Shown one piece after another: positions 11,261 through 22,560 of a DNA stretch of 64,000 nt. How positions within the stretch are numbered: the first letter of the stretch is position 1; each line of letters starts with the position of its first letter. The stretch comes from Brachionus manjavacas (taxonomy: Eukaryota > Rotifera > Eurotatoria > Ploima > Brachionidae): assembly GCA_019054805.1 (NCBI GenBank), contig JAHQIY010000010.1, positions 1,347,501 through 1,411,500 on the forward strand, in the 5' to 3' direction. The position numbers were made by a program, and so were the translations under genes. The notes under the pieces were generated by a model. It was not told where the DNA came from. It did not search any database and was given only the letters and a program-made list of their open reading frames with translations.

Positions 11261-13143
11261 CACTATTTTTTTTAGAAGCGTCTGAATTAAGGAATTCTCC
11301 AAAGTTAAATTTTTTACTTTCAAAAAACCATTAAAAGTGTTAGAGTGTTAGTCTTTTTTTCACACTGGAATTATTTTTAAATATAAAGATAATTGCAGAA
11401 AAATAGAAAAAAACATTTTTATGAAAAGAAGAAATCTTTTAACTTGGAATACAAAAACCTTAACGACTATTAAAATCTTTCAGACTACATAAATATGTGA
11501 TTAAAAAAGGAATATTAATAACAAAGAAAATTCTTTTATTCAAAATTTAGTGCCAATCATGACTAAATAGGCCCCAAATGATCTTGAGATTAATGATATT
11601 TTTTAGACAATAATTTGCTTAAAAGAACTCAGATATTAGGAAAGTATTTATTTATTTATTTAATTAAAGTTTAAGTCCCATGGACAAATTGAAATAAAAA
11701 TTAAAAGAAAATTAAATATCCATTTTACAATTAAGTAAAAAATTCAGTTTGTTATATACAAAAAAATGATTAAGATTATTCAACATACAATATTCTATTA
11801 AATAAAAATAGTATTTTATCGAGTATGCCAATTTATTAATTAATTTAAATTTATGAATAACTTTGTTTTAAAAAAATATTGAAATAAAGTAACAGCCTAC
11901 CCATTTTTCATCCCAGTATACTATACTTATTAGCACACTTTATGCTGAAACCTACCTTTATACCTACCTTTTTAACAAATTCAAAAAACTGCTTTCCATA
12001 CTGAATTTTTGAAATGAATAAAAAAGTAGCAAATTTTAGTCAATTTAAGTAAATGTTTAAAAAATTTAATTTCACTAACTTCTTTTTTTGACAACCACAC
12101 TTGTATCAAACTCTTATAAGTATCTAATTGCCTACAAATGACCACAATAGTTTGCAATTGCGATACGGAGATGACTCAAGTGCGAATTTGGGAAGATTTT
12201 TAAATAAATACTTAAAGATTTTAACAAGTAATTAAGTTAAAGGGTGTCCAAAGCTTGACCGAAATTTTGAATTAAAAAATATTTGAAGGTATTTTTGTTT
12301 CCGATGAAATTCTATACAGATAAAGAATGAGTACTTATACATATAATACAATCGAATATACCTTCGAAAATTAGAAAACTTAGTGCACCAGTGACTAATT
12401 TAGCATAACATTCAAAGTTTATTAATTTAGCATTTGTTTAAGTGTGAAATGATTTTCTTAGTCCAGGTTATTTGAAACAGGATTATTAATTGTAAGGGCA
12501 CACACTTTTGAAGTAAAAAATGGTAAAGAAGTATCTAAAATTTTCATGAAGAATTTTATTCTCACTTATTTTTCAAAATTGAGTATTTACAATATTCAGA
12601 CAAATTTGGTAATAGAATCACATTTTATTCATAAAAAACCATTTTTTGAACTTAGTATAATTTCATCGTCTTTTGGATGTTATTGATGATATCTTTTGAA
12701 ATGAGCGTCAGAAAAATAAGAACAAGGTGGCATTAGAGAGCTGATTAAATTTTCTTTTCAACGCTATATAATAAAATATTGGTAAAAATGAAACTCTCGG
12801 AAAAATTTTCTAAGTTGATTAGGGCTCAAAATCACCAGTTTTCAATCACCATGTTTACAATGCAAGTATGCTGTGATGAATTATGGATATGCTAGAAAGT
12901 TTTATCGCTTTTGCTAAAAAAAAATCTTAAAAAATCTCAAAAAATTTAGAAATTTCCTCTTGTTTCGTAAATCAATTTTGATTTTTAACTCATTTTGATG
13001 ATTTGTAGTGATATTTTTCACCCGAAAAATCATTGAGATTGGTGGAAAAAAAATATTTCTGTAAAAAATGAAACTGAAAATTTTTACTTAAATCTTTAAC
13101 CTAGATAAAATTCAAATAAAAAAAATTTATTTAATTTTTTTAG

Positions 13144-13991
13144 CCTACATGCAAGATACAGATTCTTATTTCATAAATAGTGAAAGCGATGCTGAAAATA
13201 AGCCTCAAAGCAAAAAGTACGCTACACAGCGCTCTTGTCCTGTTAATTCCTCAATTCTGGCAGCAGCTAGCGCTGGTTTGGTAAATAAGACTAATGCGGG
13301 ATCGCCTTCATCAGCAAATTCAAACATTGTTCACTTTGAGTACGATGAAAAGAACCAAAGCACAGATTCGGAACAGAGCTATTCTAGGACAAATTCATTA
13401 CCTGGCTCACTGCAGTTTTGTGTCGGTTCACTAATGGAATCTTCTTCAAACGCAACTGGTCCAAGCCCAAATTTAAACCATTCAATTGTCAATAAAAATT
13501 TGGCTGGCCTATCCGGATCGCCAAAATCGTCCACTTCAAGTCAACCAAATTCTCCAAATTTGTCTGTTCGCCAGAATCCAACTCAAAAAATGGATGGCGA
13601 AGTTTCCCAAGCACCCAAATTGTATTTCTATGTAAACAATAAGAAATTTGACACGGCTAAAAATCAAGCCCAATCTAGAAAGATTAGTTTTCAAGTTGGT
13701 GCAAATAGTATTACTGTCAAACAACCTCAGCAGCAACAGCAGTTTTTGATAACATCAATGGCAAAGCCTACACAAAATGTAAATATTAGAAAACAACCGC
13801 CTATTAGTCCAATTATTCAACCTGTGTCCAACAATAGTAATTCAGTATTGTACAGAACTGAAATAACGATTTTACCAAGTGGTAATGGTGCTCAAAGCAA
13901 GCAGCAATCGTTAAATAGCTCGGCGCAAAAGTCCTCCACTTCTAACCCATCTGCAACTTCTTCTAGTTCAAATAAAATTATTAGATTTTGA
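13144..13991 (+). CDS. PH-domain gene, terminal exon
   Basis: The exon follows a T-rich acceptor and continues the 6696-7946 exon in phase 1. It encodes about 282 residues, rich in serine, asparagine and glutamine, with a short glutamine run (PQQQQQF) and a more ordered segment KLYFYVNNKKFDTAKN followed by RKISFQVGANSITV. It ends in SSSSNKIIRF. No catalytic domain is visible. The composition suggests a disordered, regulated tail. The first in-frame ATG (13149) is internal and probably not a start. Confidence 0.75.
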
Positions 13992-14077
13992 AATATTTAC
14001 TTTGATTTGTTAATCCGTTTGTATAGAATTAGAATTGTCAATTTTTTTTCAACCAAATTTTTTCATTTAATTTCCGA

Positions 14078-14083
14078 ATAAAT
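14078..14083 (+). terminator. Polyadenylation signal of the PH-domain gene
   Basis: AATAAA lies about 90 bases after the stop codon at 13989-13991, in an AT-rich 3' UTR. Confidence 0.5.
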
Positions 14084-14599
14084 TTATTTATAACATTTTT
14101 TTGTTTTTAAAATTTTTTTTTTAAATAATTTTTCCAAGTGTTATGAATAGAATTCAAGATTAGAAATTTTATGCAATTTTTTTTTCTAATTTAAATTGCA
14201 TACTAAGCCCAAATTTCTTTATTTAAATTTAAAAAAATGAAGAAATAAGACAAAAATAAGTATTTGAAGAATTTCTAATTTAAAATATTTATTGTTTTTA
14301 ATTTCGATAATTATTATTTATTTTGTTAATTTGTTATTTTTTAATTTGAAAAATTTTAATTGGAACAAGGAGTCAAAAAGAGAAGTCCAGCAGCAATTGA
14401 GACTTTTATCTGGGTAAAAGCATGTGTGTTTTGCTAGACTTTTGTTATAAATTATAGCAAAAGTCAAGTTTTTCGGGTCTCGTTGGTTAGGTAAACTATG
14501 GTTCACCTGTTACAGGAACAATTCTTGTTCCCAGGTTTTATGAACTATTGGCACACCATATCTAAAAATTGTTCATCCATATGCTTGCAGTACCGGGTG

Positions 14600-14930
14600 T
14601 ATAATAAAAAATGGCACAAAAGTTTAGTTTAATTTGCTATAAAATTGGACAAGACATTTCCCAATATTTTTCAAAATTTAAAATCAGGCTTATTTTTGGA
14701 TATATTTGAAAACAAAGTTATTGAGGGTGATTCGAAGGCTAAAAATCTTAAGCAACTCAAAAACAAAATTCGCACATGCCTGAGAAATATGGACCCAAAT
14801 GCTGTACAAGACCTAGCCAAGACCGTTCACTCTAGGCTCGATATCAAACGTCGTCATGAAGTTCAATACCTTAACTGATATTAACAAAAAATTTTATGAT
14901 AAGATTAATTTTGTGCCATTTTTTATTCTT
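14600..14930 (+). mobile_element. Short Tc1-like remnant with inverted ends
   Basis: The sequence AATAAAAAATGGCACAAAA at about 14603 is matched by its complement TTTTGTGCCATTTTTTATT at about 14909-14927. Between them is the last part of a Tc1/mariner transposase. The element is internally deleted and lacks the catalytic region. Confidence 0.6.
14645..14878 (+). pseudogene. Tc1/mariner transposase C-terminal fragment
   Basis: The frame ends LKQLKNKIRTCLRNMDPNAV then QDLAKTVHSRLDIKRRHEVQY, which fits the C-terminal helix region of Tc1-like transposases (a weakly conserved 'L…SM..R' stretch before a final tyrosine). The preceding part, from MDKTFPNIFQNLKSG, is likely 3' remnant too; no DDE motif is present. 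The assignment leans on the flanking inverted ends. Confidence 0.5.
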
Positions 14931-14954
14931 AACTCGTTTTTTTAAGCTTAATTT

Positions 14955-15045
14955 TTTTTTATTGAAAACTGAAAACAACGCGTATTTTCAATGTTACTTC
15001 AACACTGGATACATTTTTTAATTCAAACACAAAAAATTAAACCAT
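14955..15045 (+). repeat. Scrap of the foldback element of the palindrome cores
   Basis: The stretch from 'ttcaatgttacttcaacac' through 'ttaattcaaacacaaaaa' closely matches the central loop of palindrome 2 (about 53970-54030) and the loop edge in palindrome 1 (about 39470-39540, reversed). It shows that the core element is dispersed and not unique to the palindromes. Confidence 0.6.
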
Positions 15046-15149
15046 TTTTACTAATGCGTATTTTATTGTAACCAGAGTTGTTTTTAAGTCACAAGTCTTA
15101 AGTCAAGTCAAGTCAATGACTTAAAATTTTTTTTTCTAGAAAAAGGCTA

Positions 15150-15310
15150 AGTAAAGCCGGTCAGCTTGACGGTCAAAATTTTGGACCGTTTAAAAAATCG
15201 GTACAAAAAAAGGCGGCCAGTCAAAGTTACGGTCAACATTGTGGCGGGCGGTCATTTAGCCGATCAACTTTGCGGCCGGAATTATGGACTGCGGCGATGA
15301 AAAAAAAGAT
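15150..15310. repeat. GC-richer block of clustered GGTCA motifs
   Basis: Within 160 bases the motif GGTCA or close variants (CCGATCA, GCCAGTCA) occurs about half a dozen times, spaced 15-30 bases apart (gccggtcag, acggtcaaa, acggtcaac, gcggtcatt). Clusters of short motifs like this are typical of the subterminal transposase-binding region of hAT elements, and the hAT gene lies close by. Its role is inferred. Confidence 0.4.
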
Positions 15311-15404
15311 GCTAAAATATAATAAAGAATTAAAAAGTTAAGAAAATTAAATATGTTTATTAACTAAAATAAAAACCACAATTTTATTAAAAAAAAAAAA
15401 AAAA

Positions 15405-16060
15405 AACCAACGGCCAACAATCATCCACTACCAAAAACCAAAAACCAACTTCAAAGAACAACACTACAACTAACTTCCAACCACTACCAACAACTATCAA
15501 CCATCAATGGCTAACAACAGCCATTAACAAAAATACAAATACTATTTAACTACTATTATAACTACTTCTACTATAACTACTACTACTTTACTACTATAAC
15601 TACTACTACTTTACTTCTACCACTACTGTAACTACTAATATAAATACTCCTACTTTACTTCTACTACTACTTTTTAACTACTTTTTAACTACTATTATAA
15701 CTACTTCTACTATTACTACTACTCCTATTACTACTTCCACTATTACTACTACTACTTCACTACTACTACTTTAATATTACTTTTCTTCTTCTACTAATTT
15801 ACTACTACTCCTACTTTAAAGAAATAAAGTAGTGGGAGTAGTCGGAGTATTGTTGTTAGTGGTTGTTGTTGGTTGTTGGTAGTGGTTGACCGTTGACTGT
15901 TGATAGTTGTTGGTAGTGGTTGAAAGTTCGTTGTATTGTTTTTGGTAGTGGGTTGAAGAAAGTTGTTTCTAGTTGTTTGAAGAAAATTGTTTGTAGTTTG
16001 GGGTTGTTGGTAGTGGGTGATTGTTGGCCGTGTTTGGGGTTGTTGGTAGTGGGTGATTGT
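15405..16060. repeat. Inverted minisatellite flanking a TAC microsatellite
   Basis: The left part (about 15405-15510) is built of CCA/ACA-type words such as 'ccaaccactaccaacaac'. The right part (about 15840-16055) carries the complementary TGG/TTG words such as 'gttgttggtagtggttg'. Between them is a long imperfect TAC/CTA repeat. The two arms could pair into a large hairpin. The minus-strand frame over the right arm is only a translation of the repeat, not a gene. Confidence 0.7.
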
Positions 16061-16301
16061 TATTTTTAAATTTTTTTTAATCAATTTTTTTTAAAATTAA
16101 TTAGCATATTTAATTATCTTAAATTTTTAATTATTTTATGATATTTTCGCCCCTTTTTTTTCAATGACTTAAATTTTTTTTTTATATAATAAATTTTCTA
16201 AATAAATTTTTTCGTATTTCATAAAATTTTATTAAATTTAATTTAATATTAAACAAACAAAAAAATATAATAAATTAATGTTTTAAATAGTATATAATTC
16301 T

Positions 16302-18372
16302 CTATTCATTTAATAAATCCATATTTAATAAAGTTGTTACTTCCAAATTTTTGGCAGTTAATCTTGACCTATGTGGTCTGTTGATGTAACCAGATTTAGA
16401 AAAAAGTCTTTCAACTGGTCCTGATGAAGCAGGTATTGATAAAAATTTTTGTGCAAGTTTCGATAGAGCCGGTAGCTTTAATTTATTCTTCATCCAAAAT
16501 CTCGTGAAGCCATCATCTTCGTTATAATCGATATTGATGTATTGTTCCAATTCATGCATGAATTTAGTTTTATCGTCGTTCTCTTCAACTTGTGGAGTGC
16601 TTCTTTTATAAAAACTTAAAATCTTACTAATCTGTACTAATTGTACTCAATGGCCTGGATTTTTTTGTTGCATCATTCGAGGTACACTGAATTTGATTTT
16701 CTAAATTATTTTCATTGCCTTCTCTAGCAGCTATTATTTTCTATTCTTGAAATAATTGATCTTCTAAGCGTTTAATAAACAAATGCTTTTCATCTGAATT
16801 CAAACTTGATATAGCTAACCATTCGTTTTTAAATAAAGGGTCCAAGAAAGAAGAAATATACCATGAATAGTCGACTATGCTATTGTTCTTTAAATCTAAT
16901 ATAACACTGAATCGCGTGTTAATTTCGTTTCTCAATTCACTGATAAACGCTTTCAGACTATTGTTTACGAGTTTGAAATCGTCCAAATGTTGTATTAATT
17001 GTAACAAACTTGGTACTACTAGACATAGAGTTGATTACTGATCTCCCTGAATTTCATTTGTAACAAATTCAAATGGTTCTAAGATATTAATAGTTTCTGC
17101 TAGTCTTGAATGTTCATTTTGACTTAAATTTAATCCTTGGTTATTGATCATATTTAGAGCTTCATTTAGATCGATTAACTTTATTTTACAAATAGCCCGT
17201 AAGCATTTAAGCTCACTATTCCAGCGTACTTTTTTTGGTTTTGGAATTGAATTATATTTTTTTTCAGCTAAATACGAAGCAAAATCTTTCTTTTGCCTAT
17301 ATTTTGCTGAAATTTTAGTGCACTTTTTAATAATTCTTTTAACGTTGTTGATTTTAGCAAGGCTTTTTTTAACAACAAGTTGTAGAGAGTGGGCAAAACA
17401 TCTCATATGCTTCAATCCTGAGTCCTGTAATAAATCAATCTCGTCGATATTAAAATTTGTATCAATTTCGTCCTCAGAGCTTGTTACTTCTCCTTCAGTA
17501 TCAGCTTCACTTTCTTCAATTTCCCTATCAGAAAGGTCAAACTCATCTTCACCGACAAGATGCAATAGCGTCCCCATTTTAACCAAATTCGAACCATTAT
17601 CTGTAACTATTCGAACTAATTTCTCACGAATAGCGAATTCTTCAATAATGATATCTATTTCTCGTTTAATACCCCTTCCCGTCGTTAATGAAATATTTTT
17701 GCAGCGAAGAACATAAGTTTTAAAATTAAAATTTTCGTCTAAAAAATTAATCGTTATCCCGAGAAATGATTTTAGTCGTCGATCTGTCCAAACATCTAAA
17801 GTTAGCGAAGCAAATTTTATTTTAGATAATAACAATTTCAAATTATAATTCATAAGGTCGATCGCTTTATTTTGCAATTTTAATATATTTATCCTCGATT
17901 TCGGTTTCCATTTCTTGCAAATCAGTGACATAAAAGATCTAAAGGCTTCGCATTCGACTAAGCGGTAAGGCAGTCCACATCCAATAATTAAATATTTAAA
18001 AATGAAGTCGTTGACTATCTCTGCCGTTAGGTTTTTCTTATGGTCTTGGTTTGACGTTGCTTTTTTTTGTTCCTTTGAAGATTTTAACTCATCATATGCT
18101 TCCTTATCGCAAAATTTTAAATGCCGAATAAAGTTTGATGTATTATTCCTTGTATCGGTAATGTTGTTCGAACAAAGTTTACACTTTGCCGTTCTTGAAA
18201 CAATTTGGTTATCACTGTAAGCTAAAGAAATGTCAGATTAAATTAAAGATATAAATTTAAAATTACTCTTTATTGTCAAATCAGAGTAGGCAAAGCTCAT
18301 GATTGCTTGCTGCTTTTGAAAATCAGATTCTGAGTTTGTCGAAAATTGAGATACATCAACCAAATTGATCAT
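16302..18372 (-). pseudogene. hAT transposase with BED finger, inactivated
   Basis: Reading the minus strand from an ATG at 18372: a first exon (18372-18267) with MINLVDVSQFS; a 45-bp intron (18266-18222); then a BED-type zinc finger (CKLCSNNI…FIRHLKFC) at about 18200-18090. The catalytic core follows, with LTLDVWTDRRLKSFLG, IVTDNGSNL, the CFAHSLQLVVKK block and KVRWNSEL. The C-terminal hAT dimerisation block is at 16302-16559, with PASSGPVERLFSKSG. A TAA after EIQGDQ (near 17035), a stop near 16741 and a frameshift before 16559 break the frame, so it is dead, although all the domains remain. Terminal inverted repeats were not identified with certainty. Confidence 0.85.
18222..18266 (-). other. 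45-bp intron in the hAT gene
   Basis: GTAATT donor and TTTCTTTAG acceptor. Removing it joins 'ACA ATA AAG A' to 'CT TAC AGT', giving an open frame from the ATG at 18372 into the BED finger. The in-frame stop within the intron makes splicing necessary. Confidence 0.65.
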
Positions 18373-18655
18373 ATTGTTATTCAATAATTTTTTTTAAATC
18401 TTAAAATGTAAATTTTTTTTATTTTGAATTTCTACGACAAAAACTCATATTTAAAAAATGATTTAAAAATCTTTTTAGGAAAACCACTTCCCAAATATAA
18501 AAATTGAAAGAAAAAAATATTTTAAAAATTTTATTTATTTCAAAAAACTTAAGAAATTTACAACAACGCATGAAATGAAAGTTTAAATTAATTTTAAATA
18601 TGGATTTAAAAAATCAGAACTTTTAAATTTAATTTTATATAGTAAAAAATAAATT

Positions 18656-18919
18656 GTGTTGAATAACCATTTTGTTTGTTTGCATCCATTGCATCATACC
18701 ATTATTTCGTACCTAGGACAGACACCAACCGAGTTAACCTCGAGCACAAGACTTCCTCCTATCAGCTCTTTAGAAAGTAGTCTCACAATAGACCGAGTTA
18801 TGGTGAAACAAGCGGTAAAAGAGTTTGATAAAAATCGAATCCCTCTACGCATTAACTCGATTAAGTGCCCATCCGAAAAAATAAATTTTAAAATAGATAA
18901 AGAATTAAAGATTTTTTAA
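18656..18919 (+). other. Unassigned 87-codon open stretch
   Basis: The open stretch begins at a TTG and has no early ATG. It reads LPPISSLESSLTIDRVMVKQ then AVKEFDKNRIP. This faintly resembles the region upstream of motif 1 in non-LTR reverse transcriptases ('…V..AI..…N..PG.D.I'), but the PG.D core is missing. I would not name it. Confidence 0.25.
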
Positions 18920-19260
18920 CGGCCGGTTAAAAACTCTAAAGATCATATGTTCTCGAAACCTTGCATGATCTCAGATCGCCTTCCAGATTTGCCTACTCGA
19001 TCAACAATCGGCCGAACTTAAGTTCTCGACTTAGGCGCCTCCTTGGACTTCCGAGCCATATGCATACAATGAGAGATGAGTCGTAAAGTCAACCTCAAGG
19101 TAATGATCACTTCGGGTCGTTAAGCCTCCATGTCACTGTCGGAATTCCAACTGGGTGGGCTGCCCTATTTTTTATAATTTATTTTCAAGAATATAAACGT
19201 ACGGTCCCACGCGTACGGCCCGAAAAATGTCCTACCTACAGAGCTACAAAATTCATTTTC
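18920..19260. other. GC-richer block of unknown origin
   Basis: This block, for example 'tcggccgaacttaagttctc' and 'ccaactgggtgggctgccc', is clearly less AT-rich than its surroundings. No long frame, tRNA fold or rRNA signature is evident. It may be a decayed retroelement or a gene fragment. Confidence 0.35.
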
Positions 19261-20960
19261 CCTCTGATGGCTTTGAAATTTAATTGATAATATTTAAATA
19301 AGATTTTAATGTTTTAAGAATTATTTTATGTCATGTTTAATTGATTACTCAACTTGATAGAATAATAATTCTATTTTTTATTTAAAATAATTAATATTTA
19401 TTAGTAGTTAAAATAAGATTTAATTAAAAATATTCTTGATCCTTAATTAATAAAAATATTATAAACAGTTAAAATATTATCAGGAAAATATCAATATTTT
19501 ATAAAAAGGGTAATAAAAAGCATTCATTCTAGAGGTTTATTAAATGAATTTCATAAGAAATTCAATACCTGCTTATTAAATAAATTAATTGGATCTCCCC
19601 GTACAAAACATATGAACTAAGCATCTCACCATGGCGTCTAGAAAGATGGTAAAATTATAATTTTATAATTTTACAAAAATACATCCAAAAATTCATAAAA
19701 CCTGTAAAAGTAATCCATCGACGTTGAAGTTTGATTTTCCACATCATAATTTTCGTATATCAACTTAATAAATTAAAAACAGTTATTTTTTTAAAATTGA
19801 AATTATTTAAATTTAAATTACTTGAATTAGGCTCAAAAAGTTTGTTTAGCTCAATTTTCCCGCTGAAAAATCAATCGACAGGTTTCTAAATAACCGAGTC
19901 TAGATATCTATAAAAAATTAAATTTAAGATATAGAATAATATGGCAACGTTTTAGAAATTGTAAAAAATAATATTTCAAAAGTAGTAGTATTAAAGTAGT
20001 AAAAGAAGTATTAATAGTAAAGTAGAATCGAAACGAACATGAGAACATATTACTTCATAGACTTGTTAGTTTGATCTCTTTTACTTGCTTAAATTTCTTT
20101 TTGCAAAAAAAAAAAAATCTAATTTCTGAAATTAGGAAAAAAAATACTAAATTATTTCACCAAAGATGTATCTAAGATGTTTTTGAATTAATTAATTTTT
20201 TCAGCACTTTCATCTGACACATAAATAATTAGTTTAATTTTTGACTAAGAAAAAAGGAGAAAAATTTTTTATGATTTCAGTATTAAGTCAAACGCTTAAC
20301 CTAATTTTGAATCAAAGCATCTCACCATGGCTCTAATAAAGGCTTTTTAATAAACAGCCAAAATTCAAATGAGTTCCAGCACAGCAACCGGTGTTTGTAG
20401 AGATGCACACGGAAACAAGCAGATTTAAAAAAAAATTGAAAATTTATTATGAATACAAATTTGCTAGAATCTAACAAAATTCTAGCATAATTTCATAAAT
20501 TTTATAATGAAAATAAGAAATTAAAGATAATTGTTGATGCAACTTATTAAAATTTAAATTAAATTAAATTTTAAAAAATTAATTTATTATTTACCTTTTT
20601 CATAATTTTTTTTTTATCTTTTGTTACTTTATCGACCGAATTGTAATATACAAAGAATTATTGAGATCTAAATTAGAACCAAGATTGAACTTAGAAGTTT
20701 TTTGTAAAGTTAAAGAAAATTATAAGGTTTGAAATCGATTTAGCCGAGTTTTGACATTTTTTTTTATAATTTCTTTATAATCGAAATTAATTTCGTCTAT
20801 CTAAATTCTAATGAATATCCTAAATATCTTTTGATTTTATATTATTTTTTTAATTAATTGTATTACTTTTGTATTCTTTTTTTAAGATTTACTTTTCATT
20901 GAAATTGTTTCTTGCGGAACAATTATCTCCGTTTCTTGGAATATAATTTTTGCAAATAAT
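19261..20960. other. AT-rich stretch with short scattered repeats
   Basis: No gene seen. 'agcatctcaccatggc' occurs at about 19621 and 20317. 'tctagaaagatggta' occurs at about 19637 and again at about 21808, just before the Gag-like region. These may be leftovers of LTR-element ends, but I could not delimit LTRs. Confidence 0.3.
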
Positions 20961-21034
20961 TTGCTTCCACTTAACCCGTACCATTGTTGTTTTGAACTTA
21001 ATTTTACTTTATTAAACTATTATGCTATATGGTG

Positions 21035-21240
21035 TTGTAACCACAAATATGGAGTAGCTCCAACTGAGGACAGATGTAAGGCACTCAGAATTGCTAAGCC
21101 TCCGGCAAATGTAAAGAACTCTTCTAGGAACGGTTCAATTCAGTAGCCGATTCATTAAGCATATCTGCATGATTCCTGAGCCACTATGGAAGCTTACAAA
21201 AAATAGCCTATTTGTTGTGACCACAAATAGGTACCTGGTT
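21035..21240 (+). pseudogene. Ty3/gypsy Pol scrap (RT-RNase H connector)
   Basis: The plus strand reads YGVAPTEDRCKALRIAKPPA, then after a one-base shift LLGTVQFSSRFIKHICMIPE and PLWKLTK. This is the connector between reverse transcriptase and RNase H in Ty3/gypsy elements (usual pattern: G..P…K..A+…PP.N…LRSFLG…Y.SRFI…). Nothing recognisable precedes or follows it, so it is an isolated fragment. Confidence 0.75.
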
Positions 21241-21902
21241 TAGCAAGTGCAAGCCAAATTACTTTAGAGAAAATATTATAATTCTTTTATTGAATTTGAA
21301 TGCTTCTACAATTTTAAATTTCTAATTTTTACAAAGAACTGTTTTGTAAATTTTCATTTTTATGTAAACTTCTAAAGCTATTAAGCTTAAATCTCCTTTT
21401 CTTTTTTTTTTAAACAAATTGTAAATTTGGCTTAGAACGGCCGTGGCTTAGAAATATATTCCTTTTTTAGAAAATAAAGAACTCTAGCCAAAACCAAACC
21501 ACCCTTTTTGATCTGCTCCTACTCTCCTTAAGATAGGATAACACATGCTTGATTAACATTGTCTTGAAAATTGTTATCAATATTAGTTGATCCAATTTCA
21601 CTTTCTTTTGACTTAAGTTTTTGATTTAAGATATGCTTTAAAAGCATTAAAATTTACAATATTTTTTGAGCATTTAATTTAATCCTTATAGGGCTGATTT
21701 TTTTAGTTAGATCAGTTGCTAAGCATTACTTTACTTGTTTGATATACTAATTGCGGTTAATTAATATATTATATTAATTGGTAAACTAGGCAAATCTAGT
21801 TAATGGCTTCTAGAAAGATGGTATTTAATGATAAAAAATTTTAAATGAAAAGGAACAAAAATAAAGATATTAAAATCAATCTGATCTTTTCTTGATACTA
21901 AT

Positions 21903-22560
21903 ATGAATAAAAGGAAGAAAACTACCCTACAACAACTTGGCGCTGCGACTAAAACAACCACGGAGAGAGAAATAAAAGAAAGTGCAGTTGGAAACAAACA
22001 ATGGCTTGCTGAATTCAAAACCAAAACCTCAAGAGTTGGTGAAAATTATAAGATAGAGCTCTTTAAAGCTTATATGGGATCGAAGGCACGGGAATGTATG
22101 GAAGCCTTATAGAACAAGATATGGACACTTTTGACATATTAAGTTTCGAGATGAGAAAACTCTTTTGTAGGACAAATCCTGAGCATTATTTGTTAGAATT
22201 AACTAAGCTCAAACGTGACTACTCCGATTCTTTAGTTTTCTTTAGCTTGAAGATAGCTCAAATAGTAAAGAAAGCTTATCCTGATCCAATTGTGTTAGAA
22301 TAATTGAAATTGGAAAACTTCTTAAGAGGATTGTCAAATGATTTAGCTGCAATGGTTCGTGTAAGAAAACCAACTCATCTGCAAGAAGGATTACGTTTTG
22401 CTGAGATTTGTGAAGTTGATAAAGGAACTAAAAAGAAGTAACTGTTTGTCAATGAGATAAAATCGGAAGAGCCTGATCTGAAGGTATTGACAAATAAGGT
22501 ACAAACCCATCAACATCAAAAACTGATGCTAAAAAGAAGACAAACAATGATTCGAAAAAT
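21903..22560 (+). pseudogene. Gag-like fragment of an LTR retrotransposon
   Basis: Two frames joined by a shift near 22100 read NKQWLAEFKTKTSRVGENYK, IELFKAYMGSKARECMEAL, then DTFDILSFEMRKLFCR and FLRGLSNDLAAMVRVRKPTH followed by LQEGLRFAEI. The order (short helix block, 'L..F..R..LF', 'FL.GL…L…VR…P..L.E.L..A') matches Gag capsids of gypsy-like elements. Stops occur at about 22300 and 22440. The sequence after it is very degraded; a 'IIYDTEAHV' stretch near 23195 may be a relic of the aspartic protease (DTGA) site. Confidence 0.6.

Larger units (their letters stand above)
7947..13143 (+). other. 5.2 kb intron of the PH-domain gene
   Basis: The intron starts at GTAAGT (7947) and ends at a T-rich tract plus TAG (13143). 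Joining phase 1 on both sides keeps the frame open into the next exon (…NY, then P-Y-M-Q-D). It contains a reverse-transcriptase pseudogene split by a Tigger-like element and, further on, a MITE. The stretch 11264-13143 shows only AT-rich sequence, with a TTTA-repeat tract near 11645 that may be another retrotransposon tail. Confidence 0.7.

Noticed and set aside
15794..16084. 96-codon minus-strand frame rich in T, N, P and Q
   Set aside because: Translation of the minisatellite, not a gene.
17144..17716. 190-codon plus-strand frame over the hAT gene
   Set aside because: Antisense shadow of the hAT transposase; no independent motif.
19620..21830. LTR pair around the Gag and Pol scraps
   Set aside because: Only short matches ('agcatctcaccatggc', 'tctagaaagatggta') recur; they are too short and too irregularly placed to call LTRs, and Pol lies before Gag.
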